Assembly (NCBI GenBank): GCA_013396635.1
Contig: WBMW01005031.1
Span: forward strand, 62,001-126,000
DNA length: 64,000 nucleotides
Direction: 5' to 3'
Source of the DNA: Penelope pileata
Taxonomy: Eukaryota > Chordata > Aves > Galliformes > Cracidae
The position numbers and the translations under genes are program-made. The notes below the pieces were generated by a model. That model searched no databases and was not told the origin of the DNA. It worked only from the letters and a program-made list of their open reading frames with translations. This document shows, piece by piece, positions 35,060 to 47,710 of this stretch; the stretch's first letter is position 1; the number at the start of each line of letters is the position of its first letter.

Positions 35060-37301
35060 ACATTTTCATTTGCTGAGGAAAGCTTGGGTCCACCATTTTG
35101 TAACTCTTTTTCAAATAGTTTTTGCTTGCCCCCAAACTACAACTTCTCCATGTACCTCTTGGGCTGGGGAGCCTGAAACTGGATGCAGCTGCCTCTTAAT
35201 CAATGCTTCATATAAGGGAGTAGTAACTTCCCTGGCCCTGCTGGCAACAGTGCTCCCAACGTAGCCAGTATCCAGCTTGCCTTGTTTATTTATGATGAGA
35301 ATGTTGCCTCCTGTTTCACATGGCATCCACCACGATGTCTCCATCCTTTTTGGTAGAGCTACTACAAGGCAGTCAGTTCTTGGCATGCAGGTTGTTATCC
35401 TGCAGAACTTTTCTCCTTGTTGGACTTGGTGACATTTCTGTTGATCTGGTCCTGAATTTTCTCAGTCTTCTTTTCTCAAGGTTTTTCTTGATTAAATCTC
35501 TACTGCTTGATGCATCAAATGCCACTAGGTCAGTAATGCCTGGAAGACTGCTGAGAGTGCACTGTGTCTCATTATCCAGGTTGTTGGTAAGGATTCTGCA
35601 GTAAAACGTTGTGCTAGATACTGGCTACCAGTTAGATGTCAAACTAACATTTACTATCAGTGTTACCCTCTGAACCCAGCTGTCCCAGTGATTTTCAATC
35701 TGCTGACCAGGCCATTTGATTACATCCACCACTCTCCCCATGCCTGCATAGCAGGTGGTTTCATCATATAAGGCAATCAGGTTGATCAAGCATGATCTGC
35801 CCTTTGTAAGTCCACGTTGATTATTGCTGATTGACTTTTTGTTCTCTGCATGTTTGGAAGTGGATTCCGAAAGGATGTGGTACATAATCTTTCCAGGGGC
35901 TGAGGTGAGGCTAACCAGCTTGTAGTTGCCTGAGTCCTTCCTCTTGCCTTTTTTAAAGGCAAACAGACTTGCATAAAATCCTGAATCCTAAATCTTCTGC
36001 TTACCTTCTCAGCCTTTTTCTGGTTCTGAGTGCAATCAACGTGTGGTCACTGCTCCCAAGCTGTTATCTGTGACCACATTTGCTGCTTGTTCTTCCCTGT
36101 TCATATGCTGAGGTGAAGTATTACCCTTGCTTGGTCTCTCTAGCATCTGTATTAACAAGTTAGCATCAATGCAGTCTAGTAACATCCTAGATTGCTTGCA
36201 CAATGCCATGGTGCCCGCATGGTTAAAATCCCCAATGAGGACCAAGGCCAATAAATGGTTATTTTAGGTTATCTGCTTCCCTTCAGTCAGATGGTCTGTA
36301 ACAGGCCTCCACTGCCATGTGACCAATATTGCTCTTGCCTTTGCTTTTGACCAGCAGATTCCTGGTGGATCTATCCGTTTCGCACTGAAACTCCACATGG
36401 ACAGTGAGGTACTCTGTAAGAAAGTACAACTTCTGTAAGAAAGTACGACAGGGAAGTACAACTTCCTCTTCTCCACTTGTTCTCCTTGAACAATCCCTCC
36501 ACGACACATTTCCAGTCATGGATGGCATCCCATTTAATCTTTGTGATCCAAATCACAATTACAATTCTCTGACTGTGCATAGACTTCCAGTTCTTCTTGT
36601 TCATTGCCCAAGCTCTGTGCATTAATATCCAGACACTTGAACTAAGGCTCTGCATGTTCTCCCTTCCAAGTGGAAACGTGTAACTTTCCCTTATAGCCTT
36701 TTCTCACACATACTTTCTCCTCCATATGTACCCTCTCCCTACCTCTGGGCATAAGTACCCATTCATCAGTGAATTTAATTTAAAAATATCCACACTAGAT
36801 GAGCGGACTTCGTCACAGAGGTGTTTTTCTTTTTTTCAGGGGACTTCCATATCTTTGTAGCAGTCCTTAAAGGCGTTGTAATCAGAGGCAGCAGAGTCCT
36901 GCTGGTGTACAACCAGGCATCAGTCTGCTGGTTACATCTGCTGGCCAAACTTCTCCCTTGACTGGAACAGCTGAAGAGAGCACGACTGGGATTTTTGCCA
37001 TCTTGCGTTTGCTCTGATCTCTAAGCTTAATCTGAGCTGCTTGACGTTTCCCTTGGCTGTAACTTCTGTCCCACAAGGATTAGCAGCAAGTGGCAGAATC
37101 TGGGAGGCTGGATGAGTGATGGCGATCTCTCTGCACTATTGGTGGTCTTGGCTCTGGACAAGTTGGTGACCTACCTGGGTAACAGGGCTGGGTTCTTCTG
37201 TCTGACATGAGGGAGCATCGCCAGCCACTAACATGACTGCTTCTCTTAGTGCTAATACTGATCCAAAGACTTGAAATACCCACGCAGTGCTTGCTCCCCA
37301 A
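35060..37301 (-). mobile_element. CR1 LINE internal region (EN + RT), antisense, decayed
   Basis: This is the longest CR1 copy in the window. From 5' to 3' on the minus strand: an uncertain ORF1/linker region (37301-36660); an apurinic endonuclease-like segment (36655-36036) with WDAIHDWKCVVEG, then GKSNIGHMAVEACYRPSD in another frame, then LVLIGDFNHAG; a reverse transcriptase segment (about 35928-35111) starting with a LVSLTSAPGKIM-like block at the 35885 junction and NQRGLTKGRSCLINLIALYD (about 35763-35822). The frame is broken many times. Right after RVVDVI the sequence jumps to the ENHWDSWVQRVTL block, so the aspartate-bearing palm motif A is deleted, and the FADD-type motif C is not readable after NNLDNETQCTLS. 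At the 3' side TVASRAREVTTPLYEALIKR (35111-35386) is the last recognisable block; the 3' UTR and tail are absent. It cannot be active. Confidence 0.88.
36414..36451. repeat. 19-bp tandem duplication inside CR1
   Basis: ctgtaagaaagtacaactt (36414-36432) is followed immediately by ctgtaagaaagtacgacag (36433-36451), and a partial third unit (aagtacaacttcc) starts at about 36454. It lies in the endonuclease part of the dead CR1 and explains duplicated peptides in minus frames. Confidence 0.8.
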
Positions 37302-37900
37302 ACACCCACTGCTTTTCCAAACTGCTAGCTAGGCACAGCTGGAGGAAGAAACAGCTTTATTCCTGTTACCTGAAGTCACTGGCTTCCAACTTCAGCCCTC
37401 TGCAAGTTCGTATCCTCTTCCTTCAGTCATACCTTCCTTCTTGCCCTACTGGGCCATAACCCAGTGCCTTGGAGAAACTTTTTCAAACCTCCCGTTGATC
37501 TCCCTGTGTCAGCCCTGATGCAGAGCCTGCTGGCCTGCCCTGGCACTGCTCACTGCGCACTGTGGTGCTTCAGTCAGGACACGGCTCCCTGCGCGAGGCC
37601 GCGGCTCTGCCCCGGGGCGGAGCACCAGGCCCATGAGCAGACCGAGCCCTGGGCTGCGGGATGCACCCTCAGCGCTTCACAGAGGGACGGGCTGCCTGGG
37701 TACCAGGAAGGCTGCACTGCTGCCCTGTGCTGTCTATTCACCAGCAGCTTCTGTCTGAGATGTCTGTATGCTCCCTGCAATCCGACTGCCATATTAACTG
37801 CTTTGCTTCTGCGTTCACACCCTGATGGCAGGGCCCCTTGCTGCTGGGCTCCGTAGGGCAGGAGGTGAGCAGGGAGCTGAGAGGTTGGCTCTGCCCTCCT
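37302..37900 (-). other. GC-rich flank, possibly CR1 5' region
   Basis: GC content climbs at 37500-37720 (for example 'gaggccgcggctctgccccg'). It sits exactly where the 5' UTR/ORF1 of the antisense CR1 copy should be, and CR1 5' regions are GC-rich, so continuity is plausible. I could not identify ORF1 motifs. The 130-codon + frame at 37464-37856 is attributed to GC content. Confidence 0.4.
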
Positions 37901-39568
37901 GAGACTCAGCTGGCAGCGTGCTGCTCATGCTGCCCATCAGCCCTTTTGTTCCTTGCCTTGTGATCTCTGGGGCTGTCTTGCACTGCTGCTTCTTGCACTG
38001 CTGTTTGCAGCGAGGGCTGGGATCTGGAGATGACGTTCTGCTGCTTTAGGAGTGGGATAGCAGTCCTAATTTAAGGCGAGACAAATTATTTATGATCGTT
38101 TTTGATTTACGCAGGATTTGGTTTTATGTGCTTTCCACAACAACCGTTCCATAAAGTAAATATATGTTGTTATTTTTCTTCTGTAAAGTATTTTTAGTAA
38201 ATCCTTGGTGCCTGGTTTATTGAATGACTAATGCATTTTGGTACATCTGAATTACATCTATACTGAGTCATTTTGTTTTGTAATGGCATATTTAAATGTT
38301 TAAATCTCTACAGGAATTAAATATTATAAAAGACTTTAGCCTTTTGTTCTGGGGTTTGGTTTGTGCCTGCGTTATGTCACCACAACCCTCTGCTGTGGCA
38401 AAGAGCTCCTGTAAGCTGAAGGCTCTGAGAACGCGTATCGCAAAAACATTTCTGGAAACCATAAATGAGCCAATGTGTTTTTGCACAGCCAAAGTTTTGT
38501 TTTTTTGAATCAGATCTTCCCCTGCTTGCTGTGTAATGTTGTCACATGTAACATTTCACAATACTCTTGCTGGACTCTTAAGTTTTCCTAAGCCACCGTT
38601 CACCCAACACTTCTAAAATTTTCCCTTGTCTCTTCTCATAATTCACATTTTGAAACTAGGGCTTTGTTCATGGGGAAGGTTTTGCCAGTGTCAAAAGCAA
38701 AATACTTACATCAGTGTTCCCTGCCTTCTTGCTCTGAGTTGAGTGTTATGTTTTTTTTGCTGTGTTCTTTTTTTTTTTTTTTTTTTCCTCTGTGTGTTTT
38801 ATTTTGTGGAACTCTTGTATAAGACACGTAACCTGAAATTAAAAAAAAAAAAAAGATATACAAGTTTTGTCCTGGATAACTGTTTACATTTCTTGTATAT
38901 GTCAGTCAGTTGAACAGCCTTGAATTCCTTTGTCATGTGGACTTCTTGAAATATTTCTTCCCCAGTCAGCAATCTTTCTTGTATCAGCTCGCAGTGCCCT
39001 TTTAGTCCTTGAACAAATGCCTGTTATGCCAGGCTGGCATTATTTTGAAATACCTTACAAGCTTTCACTTGTGCTTCGTTATCCTGGATTTGTAATCTGT
39101 GTTTTTCCTGATGTGTGGTTTATATTGCATCTTTGCTTGTCTGCCAGGTCCATCATTTACTTTGTGAGCTCTGTAGAGCAGAGATCTGTTCATCACATCA
39201 TGTCCTTCGGAAGCCCATACTGTATTTTTAGAATCCAGAGAATGATTATCAATCATTGTGAAAGGGCAAGATTCCTTTATTCTGCTGTCTATGAATACTG
39301 TTGGAGGCTTCTCATTGCCTTCTCCAAGCAAGAAATCAACAGCCACAGGAAGAGCTGCTCTGGTACTTGCAAAAACTGATTACAACAAAATATTTGAAAT
39401 AGTATCCTTCCCTCCCCCAACTAAAAACAAACAAAAACCACCTCGCTTTTACCATTGAGCAAGTGAGCTGATACTGTATATTAGAAGAATTGGAGGTATT
39501 TGTAGTAGGAATTCTGAAATGAATGTGACTGTATTCTCTGAATCTTTGCATGTAAAATGCTGAGAATA
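37901..39568. other. Non-coding stretch with homopolymer runs
   Basis: AT-rich intron. It contains an uninterrupted T run at about 38768-38786 and a run of 14 A at 38841-38854. The 149-codon + frame at 38930-39379 has no recognised domain. Confidence 0.5.
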
Positions 39569-39965
39569 GGGTTTTCAAAAGTGCCTACATGATTTAAGAA
39601 CCTTTCAGAAGCAAACTGAGAATGATTCTTCAGCTGAATAGTTAAGCAATAACCTGGGATGTGGGAGAGTCAGGCTCAAGTACGTGCTCCAATTACCTTT
39701 TAATTAGTTATACAAAGTGGAACAACTTCAAACAGGAGAGATTGAGATGTCTTACCCCTGAATCCCCAATAGCCTATGGGCTAGGACAACTCATACGGGA
39801 TGAGCAAAGATTTGAAAACGGGTCACTTACCTTACTGATGACTGTTTTAACCACTGAGATATTAAATCTGATAGTGTGTGGGTCTTTCTCATCGTTGTTT
39901 GTGAGGAAGGATTTGGCTGGCTTAAGCATCTGACTCAAGGAGAGGGTTTGTGGTGGAGGCACCCG
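39569..39965. repeat. Ancient amniote interspersed repeat, family not named
   Basis: The segment contains 'ggttttcaaaagtgcctaca', 'acctgggatgtgggagagtc', 'gtgctccaattaccttttaa', 'ttagttatacaaagtggaac' and 'cccaatagcctatgggctag' in an order I recognise from a repeat common in turtle and crocodilian genomes, where blocks of 'ccaccgggctatagg' type recur. It may be tRNA-derived or DNA-transposon-related; I cannot name the family reliably. The 90-codon + frame at 39661-39933 follows from it. Confidence 0.55.
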
Positions 39966-42900
39966 TCCCCATTAAAGGAACAGGACTCCCCGTGCTGTTA
40001 AGTCGCTTGGACAACTTTTTGCTTGGGTAGATGGCTTTTGTGATTGCTGCTTTTTGACACTTATCTTTCTTCATCCATTTTATAAAAAGTCTGAGTGTCT
40101 AATTTAGGGAGGGGATTGCATTAGATATCATGATGTCTAAATCTTAAGTGTTGCAAATTTGCATTTCTTCTACCACTTTTTGTGAATCTAGTTATCTGCC
40201 ACAAAGTAGGAGTTTGTATTGATGCTGACAGACCAAACAGAAGGGCACAAAGGACTTTTACCAGAGCTGATGTATTAGACTTAAAGGCTTTAAACATTGT
40301 TAAAATGTATTTACTGCTAAAGGAGGAAACCGTGCTGGTGTACTAATTACATCATCTTGAGAGACTCATAATTATCTCTGCAGCATTTCATGAGTGTGCA
40401 TCCATTTGATTTGTCCTAATTCAGAGCCTTGTCATCCTCATCTGCAATCTCATTCCCAGATTGAGCATTGAAATCGACACAAGCGTTCCTAATATGCAAA
40501 TAGAGATCTGCAGTTCCACTTCAAAGCAGTAGCTTCTGAAGTGGGATTTTTAATTATTCCATTTTGAGTTAGTGACTGCAAAAGAGGGTTTTTTTCTTCT
40601 GCTGGTGAGTTGGGTGTCCTTGTTCTTTTCAGTTTTGTTACTGGCACGTTGCAGTAAGCATGTCTCATTCTCTCTGTCGTGCAAACAATGAAATGATTGA
40701 CCAGTTAATGATATATCTGTTTACTGATTGTAATCCATAACTTCCTCAGGGAGTTGTGTGTCCTGTTCTTGGGCTCTTTTGCATCACAGGAGTCTGTCAT
40801 GAACTTGGAAAACAATGGCAGTCATCAGCTGCTCTATATTTTGTAGGGATGAACTGTGTCTGCTGTCAAAACTAAGAGTCCTTGGACAAGAAAATATGCT
40901 GGAGATGTTGGTGGAGATGAGAAACCCATGAAGCAAGTAATATTATCACGAGACTTTATTGCGCGGCACAAGACAGAAACAAAGGGGCACGATCATGATG
41001 TGGATTGGTAACAGTTTGTTATCTATTGGAACTGTCCAACATTGCAAGTGATTGACTGACTTGTGGATGAAATCTCATCTATTGTGAATAACTAGTTTCA
41101 AGCCAAGTTTTAAATATTTTCAAATCCCCATTGAAAAGTGAGATGCAATTACAAAAGGTTGGTTACTTAGGGTAAGTCATACTGCTTTGCTTTGTATGAT
41201 GTATTTTCCATTTGTAGCGAGATGACTTAAGGACACTGACTGCTGACGGAAGCGTGCTGCAGTAGCACTCATAAGACAAAACACTCTCAGATAACCGTGG
41301 GTGCACATGGGAGAGCACATACTGTGATATGCTCCAGGGTCAGCATAAGCTATTGGTGAGTCTGGTGAGCCCTGCGTGGTGGGGAGGCACTTACTCACTG
41401 TGTCTGTTCCCCAGCTCCTTTGCCAGTGACTCAGGAACTGGTATTTGGTGAGAATGTGATGTGAAAAGGAAGGAGGCATCCCATAATTAGGGCTAGTAAT
41501 AATAGAGGAATCAGTTTAGCATGTGATATACAGTGAATGAGTCAGAGAAATGAAGGAAAAGTGAGTTTGATAGATAGAAAAGGGAAAGTGCAATACTGAG
41601 AAATTGTGATGAATGATGATGAGATGTTCAAAAGGCACACAAAAAAGGAAAAGCAAGGTAATAAGGCAGGAAGGATACGTTCAAAAACAGTATAAAATAC
41701 AAGAGGTAGGACTGTAAATTCAGGGGAGAAGGTGGAATGATGGCAGGTGTGATGAAGAGAACCAGCTGGCATAGGGTTTATGCTAGCAGCCTGGAAGAAT
41801 TTGGGGAGACGAATTTGATAGCGTTGCAGAAGCTGGAGCAAGAAAGAAATATGTCTATTGAGTTTGGAGATAACAGAAAGGAAATAGTTGCATGCATATA
41901 GAAGAAAATAACTTTTTTATGCTTTTAAATCTTACAGTAAGTGACAGAGCTTCTAGTCATGGACAACATCGAATTTCTAGGGTTGCCAGCTAGCATAGTG
42001 GGAATATTGTTGATAGTCAAAAAAGTACTCAGGTTTGGTGGTATTATGGCCTAACTTAAACCAGATTGACTTTCTGCGCGAATAAGTCCTTATTCAGACA
42101 GGCAAGGTGTCTACTCTGTAACCATTTCTTGTCCGCCAAGGCAATATTAAAAAAAGAAGTGTGTTTAAATGTGAGGCTAAGCTTTTTATTTTATTTTTTT
42201 TTTACAAAAAAGCCTTTCAGCAATATATATGAGAAGTACCTCCATTTGGGAATTCTTCTGTTTCATGCTCCTTTTTTTTCCTATTGCCATGCAGACACAC
42301 TCTCACGTAGAACCATCTCCTTCAGCCTTATAGATGCAGTTGAGGAATCATTTTTTGCGTGTTCTACAATCAGCTGTCAGATTGCATCTGCTATCCACCT
42401 TACAGTTAGGTGTTACTATCACTGGTATTTGTTTAATTCGAGCTTCTTACAGTATTCACAAATAGTGAGGTTCCCTTTATTGCAGAGAGTAGTAAGGTCT
42501 ATCAGCAAGCTGGTTTTGAGCTAAGATGTGGAAAACAGTGTAATGATCTGTAATGAAAAAGCTGTTCAGGTCTCATCACACTTCTTAGGACCCAGTTTTA
42601 TGAGGCCCTGTGTAAAAACGGATGGATGCTCCAGGAGCAGAGGGTTGGGCCCAGTTGTGCAGGACAGGCAGACAGTTGTGAAGGGGCTCGTGGGCATCAC
42701 AGTGCAGAAAAGTGTTCTTAAACAAAGATTTTGAAGAAGGATTTAAAGATATATTCCCAAATGTTTATAAGAAACTTTCCCACAGCAGAAAAAAACAGAA
42801 GACAGAAAGTATGAAGGCACTTGTATTGAGAACCGAACAGGTGGAGGGACAGGGACTGGCACTGCTGGTTACCTATGGGCAGGAGCCAGCCTTTTGGTAC

Positions 42901-44736
42901 TGTAATAGATAATGGGAAAGGTGTGGGTAGACTCTGTGGATTTTGGAAAGTCAGTGGAGGGATGTGTAGGGTGGGAGTGTAGACAGGATGAACCCCGGCT
43001 GTTACACAGCACGTGTCGTCTTTGCAAAAACTGGTGACTATAGAGGAATGTATAAGCAGCTTAATTCAGCATACAAAGAGCAGAGGCCCTTTAAAGCTTA
43101 TTTTCTGATACAGTTCTGTTTCTGAGGCTTTCCTGAAACTGTGTTAATGACAAAGACAGGATCTGTAAGCAGAGAGGAATAAGAGTTGCAGTTGAAAATA
43201 CCCTTGTTTGTCAGATCATATGTGGCCTTCAGGAAGCCTGTAAAAACTGGGGATACCTGCAGAGCAAAACGAGTATCTTAGCATTCCAGAGTGTCCTATG
43301 CAACCCGTCACTGGTGTGTGTACTAGGAAAGCCCATAGTGTTTGCTAAGACAAGGCAAGAGATGCAAGCTGTCAGCAGGAACTGGTAAATCAAGAAGGAT
43401 AATAATGGAAGTAAGACCTGGGATTTAGTGGCTAATTACTATATTGAGGGCTGTTCCAATAGGAAGCCAGATAGGAAAACATTATTAATGATTGAAGAAT
43501 GTGGTATGTGGAAAGGATCAAGGGAGAGACTTGTCTCTAAGGCATTCACGGTGAAATACAAAGTAAAAGGCCATTTGGCTCCAGGGCACAAACTGGGACT
43601 GTCATAGAGGTGGAGGTGCACCCACTTTTGCACCCACTGCAGGTATAAGTAAGGTAGGTGCTATCTGCTCAGAAGGAAATCTAGGGGCACGCTCTAGTTT
43701 GCACTCAGCATTTTTTCTTTTCCTAGTTAGTGTGGCTCTGCACCACCACTGAAGTCAGTCATCTGTGTTAAAGGTGGAGCTGGCTCTGGTGGATTTATTG
43801 CCATCTTGATCCTTATATTAATGCAGATATATTAATTCAGCGAGGCGAGGCTGTAAGTGTCAGACAGGATATATGTTTTTCAAGTAATGTCAGTTCAAGT
43901 AAAGGATGAGTCTGTACTTAGAAATCTTATTGCTGTTTCCCACAAGTTTAAGGGTTACATTTTGTCTTAATGAAAAATGACAACATGACTCACGTTGTTG
44001 TTTTGAAGAGTACGAAGGAGAAGTGCTGTCAGTGAAGAACTTCTGGGGGACAAGAATTTCATCAGATGAGCAAAAAAGATTCAAAAGGAGTAAAAATTGA
44101 GAAAGTCTGCTTGACTTTCACTGAAGGTATACTCAAGGAATGTGGAAAACATCTCTCTGGAAAATGAACTGATTTTAACAATACATGGTCTGTGCAGTTC
44201 TCCAAAGGATAAGTCACACTTCATATTTAAGCAGGGATCAGTTTCACAGGTGGTATAAATCAAACAGGATTTTGTAGGAGCTGATGAAGATAACACTGAA
44301 TTGTGCTTGTTTTAGGATTTAGTCCTTTTCACACTATGGAAAACATGTTTTAGTGATCTCAGTCAACCAGGCAGAGCCATACAAGAGTAAACAAGTTGTT
44401 AATATGAAATCACCTTAGGGCCTTTTCCTTCTCCCACTGAAATCAATGTCTGAATTCCCATCAGTTTGAGTGGGACAATAAACGCACACACAAAAAAAGG
44501 TAATATCCATGTTAATGTATTTTCTAAATATATGAATTAATCAGCAACTTGGTAAACTGGTTCAACAACCTGATGCACTTGCTGAATCAACCTTGCTGAA
44601 AGGGATGCACCATCTGCCTTGCAGTCTCTAGCACACTGTTAAAAAAGTAACATTTTTTATGCAAATAATTATTTTTGCTATTAAAGCCCTAATCTGTGCT
44701 CAGGCGAAATTGCTTAGGACAAGATGCTGTGTATCT
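39966..44736. other. Non-coding stretch with one candidate conserved element
   Basis: AT-rich intron. The only part with a visible texture of its own is 40321-40560, listed separately. The 152-codon + frame at 42066-42524 is Phe/Ser/Cys-rich across T runs and is treated as chance. No RNA genes seen. Confidence 0.5.
40321..40560. promoter_or_regulatory. Candidate conserved non-coding element
   Basis: This unique-looking AT-rich stretch has a dense set of transcription-factor-like words: ctaattac (about 40342), ataattatctc (about 40369), tcctaattc (about 40415) and an exact POU/octamer word atgcaaat (40494-40501). No repeat signature or ORF. The call rests on texture alone; conservation could not be tested. 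Confidence 0.25.
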
Positions 44737-44811
44737 TGGCAGAGGGGTTGGACTTGATGATCTCTAGAGGTCCTTTCCAACCCCTGCAGTTCTGTGATTC
44801 TGTGATTCTGT
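44737..44811 (+). mobile_element. CR1 LINE 3' terminus, sense
   Basis: 'ggcagaggggttggacttga' then 'tgatctctagaggtcctttc' and an expanded (tgattctg) tail at about 44790-44811. Only the last ~75 bp of the element is present. Confidence 0.92.
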
Positions 44812-47710
44812 ATCTCCACTACACTTTGCATGTAAAGTATGCTTGTGGCAGAATTTTATGTAGAGAAGAAAGGGTTAGTACAATTATGTTATTGTTCCAT
44901 GCTGTCTTAAAACACTGTTCTTATATGTGTTCATGAATCTTTCCTAAATACTTGGGATTTTTTTTTTTGTATTTATCCATCATATATTGAAAAACTAGAG
45001 AGAAACAAGATGACAGACTTCTGTGTGGTTTAAATCATGCTAGATATCTATTAACTTCACTTCAGAATCTTGAGAAGACCTCATCTCTCACATTTATTGC
45101 TGTCTTTATGAGCTAGTTTTACACTGTTGGTAACAAATAGTTTAAACCAGATATCTAAATGTGATGCCCTTTCCTTACTTTGTTTTACCCCTTTGTACTT
45201 TGCAAAGCAGGGCACTAGGGGTCTTGGAGAGATGCGGAAGGACCTTCGTAGTCCTGTCTCTACCACAGTGGGTAAGAGGGGGAAATAGATCTTTTTTTTT
45301 TTTCCTGTTGAAACACGTGAAGAGTAAAATCTTCTACCTGAGGTGAAACGTGTAACAGAGGAGGACCCCAAGAGATGCTGTTCAGGGTGTAAACTTTGCA
45401 TTTGAGCCCTGGCAATTTGGTTCCTTCACCTGGTGCTCACTTTAATCCCACTCTGTATGTGTGGTTCCTTTCCAAACAGAAGAAGGAAGGCAAACAGAGT
45501 GGGCCAAAGTCCATTTTTAGCCTTGCCAGAATGGCTCCAACATGTGGTAACTTGTGAGGGGTTAGGTTTGGACATATCCCCCTAAGGACAGCAGCAGCTT
45601 ATGGCCTCTGTACTTGCTTTCTTTATAAAGGTTAAGTGTCTCCAGCTGTGTTTGTAGTAGGGAAAAGGAACTGTGGATGGGATGTACCTTAGCTGCAGCC
45701 ACCATATTGGCACGCTGCTCTTGAACCTCGGTAACTCTACTTCCCCTTCAGACTGTTATTCTGGCAGAGTTTGGGCTATTTGAAACGTGCTGACAGCCAT
45801 TTTCTGTTGTGCTAGCCCGGTTTAATAGGCACTATGTGTCATAAGTATGGGTCAACCCTCATAAATATGCCTCTCTTGGCATTTCACAATTGTCTGCAAA
45901 GGTGTTGCTCAACTGGAGTCCCGGCCCTGCAGCCATGGTGTGTAGAGGTGTTGAATCTCCTGGATCAGATGTGGGCCCTGAGGCAATCCTGACTGCGGCG
46001 GAGCCATGTTCAAACTGGTGCTGATCCTGCTGCTGAATGATGATATCCTTCTTGACTGCCCTTGCAGACGTTTCCAAGAGCTGCGTTTTATTTGTGCATC
46101 AACAAATGATCTGATATTTGCTAAGGGTTTGAATCCAGCCATTGAAGAATAATAAATGACTGTTTAGGTTAAGCTGAAATTTTGCAGCCTGATTCAGTTA
46201 CAGTGGTGACTCACTTCGAGTTGGTTCTCACATGATTCACAAAGAGTAGGGGTGACTCAACCCACAAATTTACTTAGCTCCCATGTTATTTTCCCTCTCA
46301 GTGAAAAAAAAATGGTTGTAATAAATAATCACAGCAAACTTTGACTTACCCTGAGGTAAAATAAATGCATGTGTTGAAAGGCTACATATTTGTAATAATA
46401 AATTATTTACTGAGGTAAGGATGAAATAATACGACACCCGGACCATTAAACAAGAAAGAAATGTGCCATGCATTTTTGGTTGATTCTGTTACATAGCAGA
46501 TCTAAATAAAGGAAGAATAGTTATTTTTATCTAATGGAGATGTCCAGCAAAGCTTTTCTGACAGTGTTCATGCTTACACTATAGCCAGCCAATTCTTGGC
46601 ATTTGTTCTCTGAAATGAGTAATTTTTGTCTGAATGTAGACATTTTTAAAGGAATACCAATTGAAAAGTGTGAGATACCTAACTTCTGAAAAATGAGTCT
46701 TAATAGGGCATCCTGGGCTGGTCACACAAAGTCCTGAAGTACCTGAAGTTGTCTGTCTGAAAAATCTTAATCAAATTTCAGCACAGTATCAAATTCACAG
46801 AGACAAGACACTCTCTCCCAACAGGAGCCATGAGACATGTTTTTTCTTCAGAAGGTACAACTGCTATCAGTGTTCCATAAGCACATGCACAAACGCATGG
46901 CTGTAGTGTAAATGCAGTCTAAATTACTATGAGTTCTGAGTTTAGAGTTAGCTGGAGACTGTCAGCCTATCCTTTCTTGGGTTGTCCCAAAAGAATATAA
47001 ATAGGTAACTACATACCTTAGAGCTTGTTAGCACTGAGTAATCACCCTCCCTTTCATAAGTGAAACAACAAAGAATCTGTAAAATGAAGAAATTCTGCCG
47101 TGTCAGCTTACTTGGTCATTGAAAAGGTCATTAGCAAACAGGGTTGTTTCTTTTCCTCACAAATACCAGATGTCAATAATATCCATAAATTAAACTTTAA
47201 AAGCCCATATTATAACAGGATTAAATTATAGGGAACAAATATGTGGCTTGAAAGACTAAGGAGAGAATTTGGAATTCTTTGGAAAGATAGCATCACTGGG
47301 CAGGAAATGTCAGCATGGTTCAAGTGTGGCAAGAAATTTCAGTGAAATAAAATGGATGGCAATGGCAAATTCCACAAAACTAAGGGACATAAAAACAGCC
47401 ACGAGAAAGGGTATGTAAGAGCAGTGATGAGATTTAAAGCATTCAGCTGAAAGACTTACAGAGAAGGGCTGGAGAGAGAAGTAAGAAAAGGCTGGAAGAT
47501 AACTGTGGAGCTTCACATGCTGAACCAGTGCTGCACAAGTCCAGTGGGGCATTTTTGTGGTACATGGCATGCCACCCTTTTGTCACAAAGTCTGCCAAGC
47601 AGCCGCAAGCTGTTTTAAGGTTATTTATAGAGAGTGAACCAAATGCACATGTTAATTTGAACTTTCCCTCAACTAAAGGAGAAGGTAGAAGGATGGTTTT
47701 GCGATCAAAG
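44812..47710. other. Non-coding stretch; one minor ORF pair
   Basis: AT-rich intron. Two overlapping minus-strand frames at 45859-46142 (72 and 77 codons, different phases) contain Gln/His/Ser-rich sequence. I do not recognise them and list them as an observation only. Confidence 0.45.

Noticed and set aside
40940..41060. Possible LTR-like or short GC-containing motif (ttattgcgcggcacaagac)
   Set aside because: No terminal repeat partner, primer-binding site or duplication was found nearby.
42066..42524. 152-codon + strand ORF
   Set aside because: Composition is driven by T-rich DNA (Phe, Ser, Cys, Leu), with no motif.
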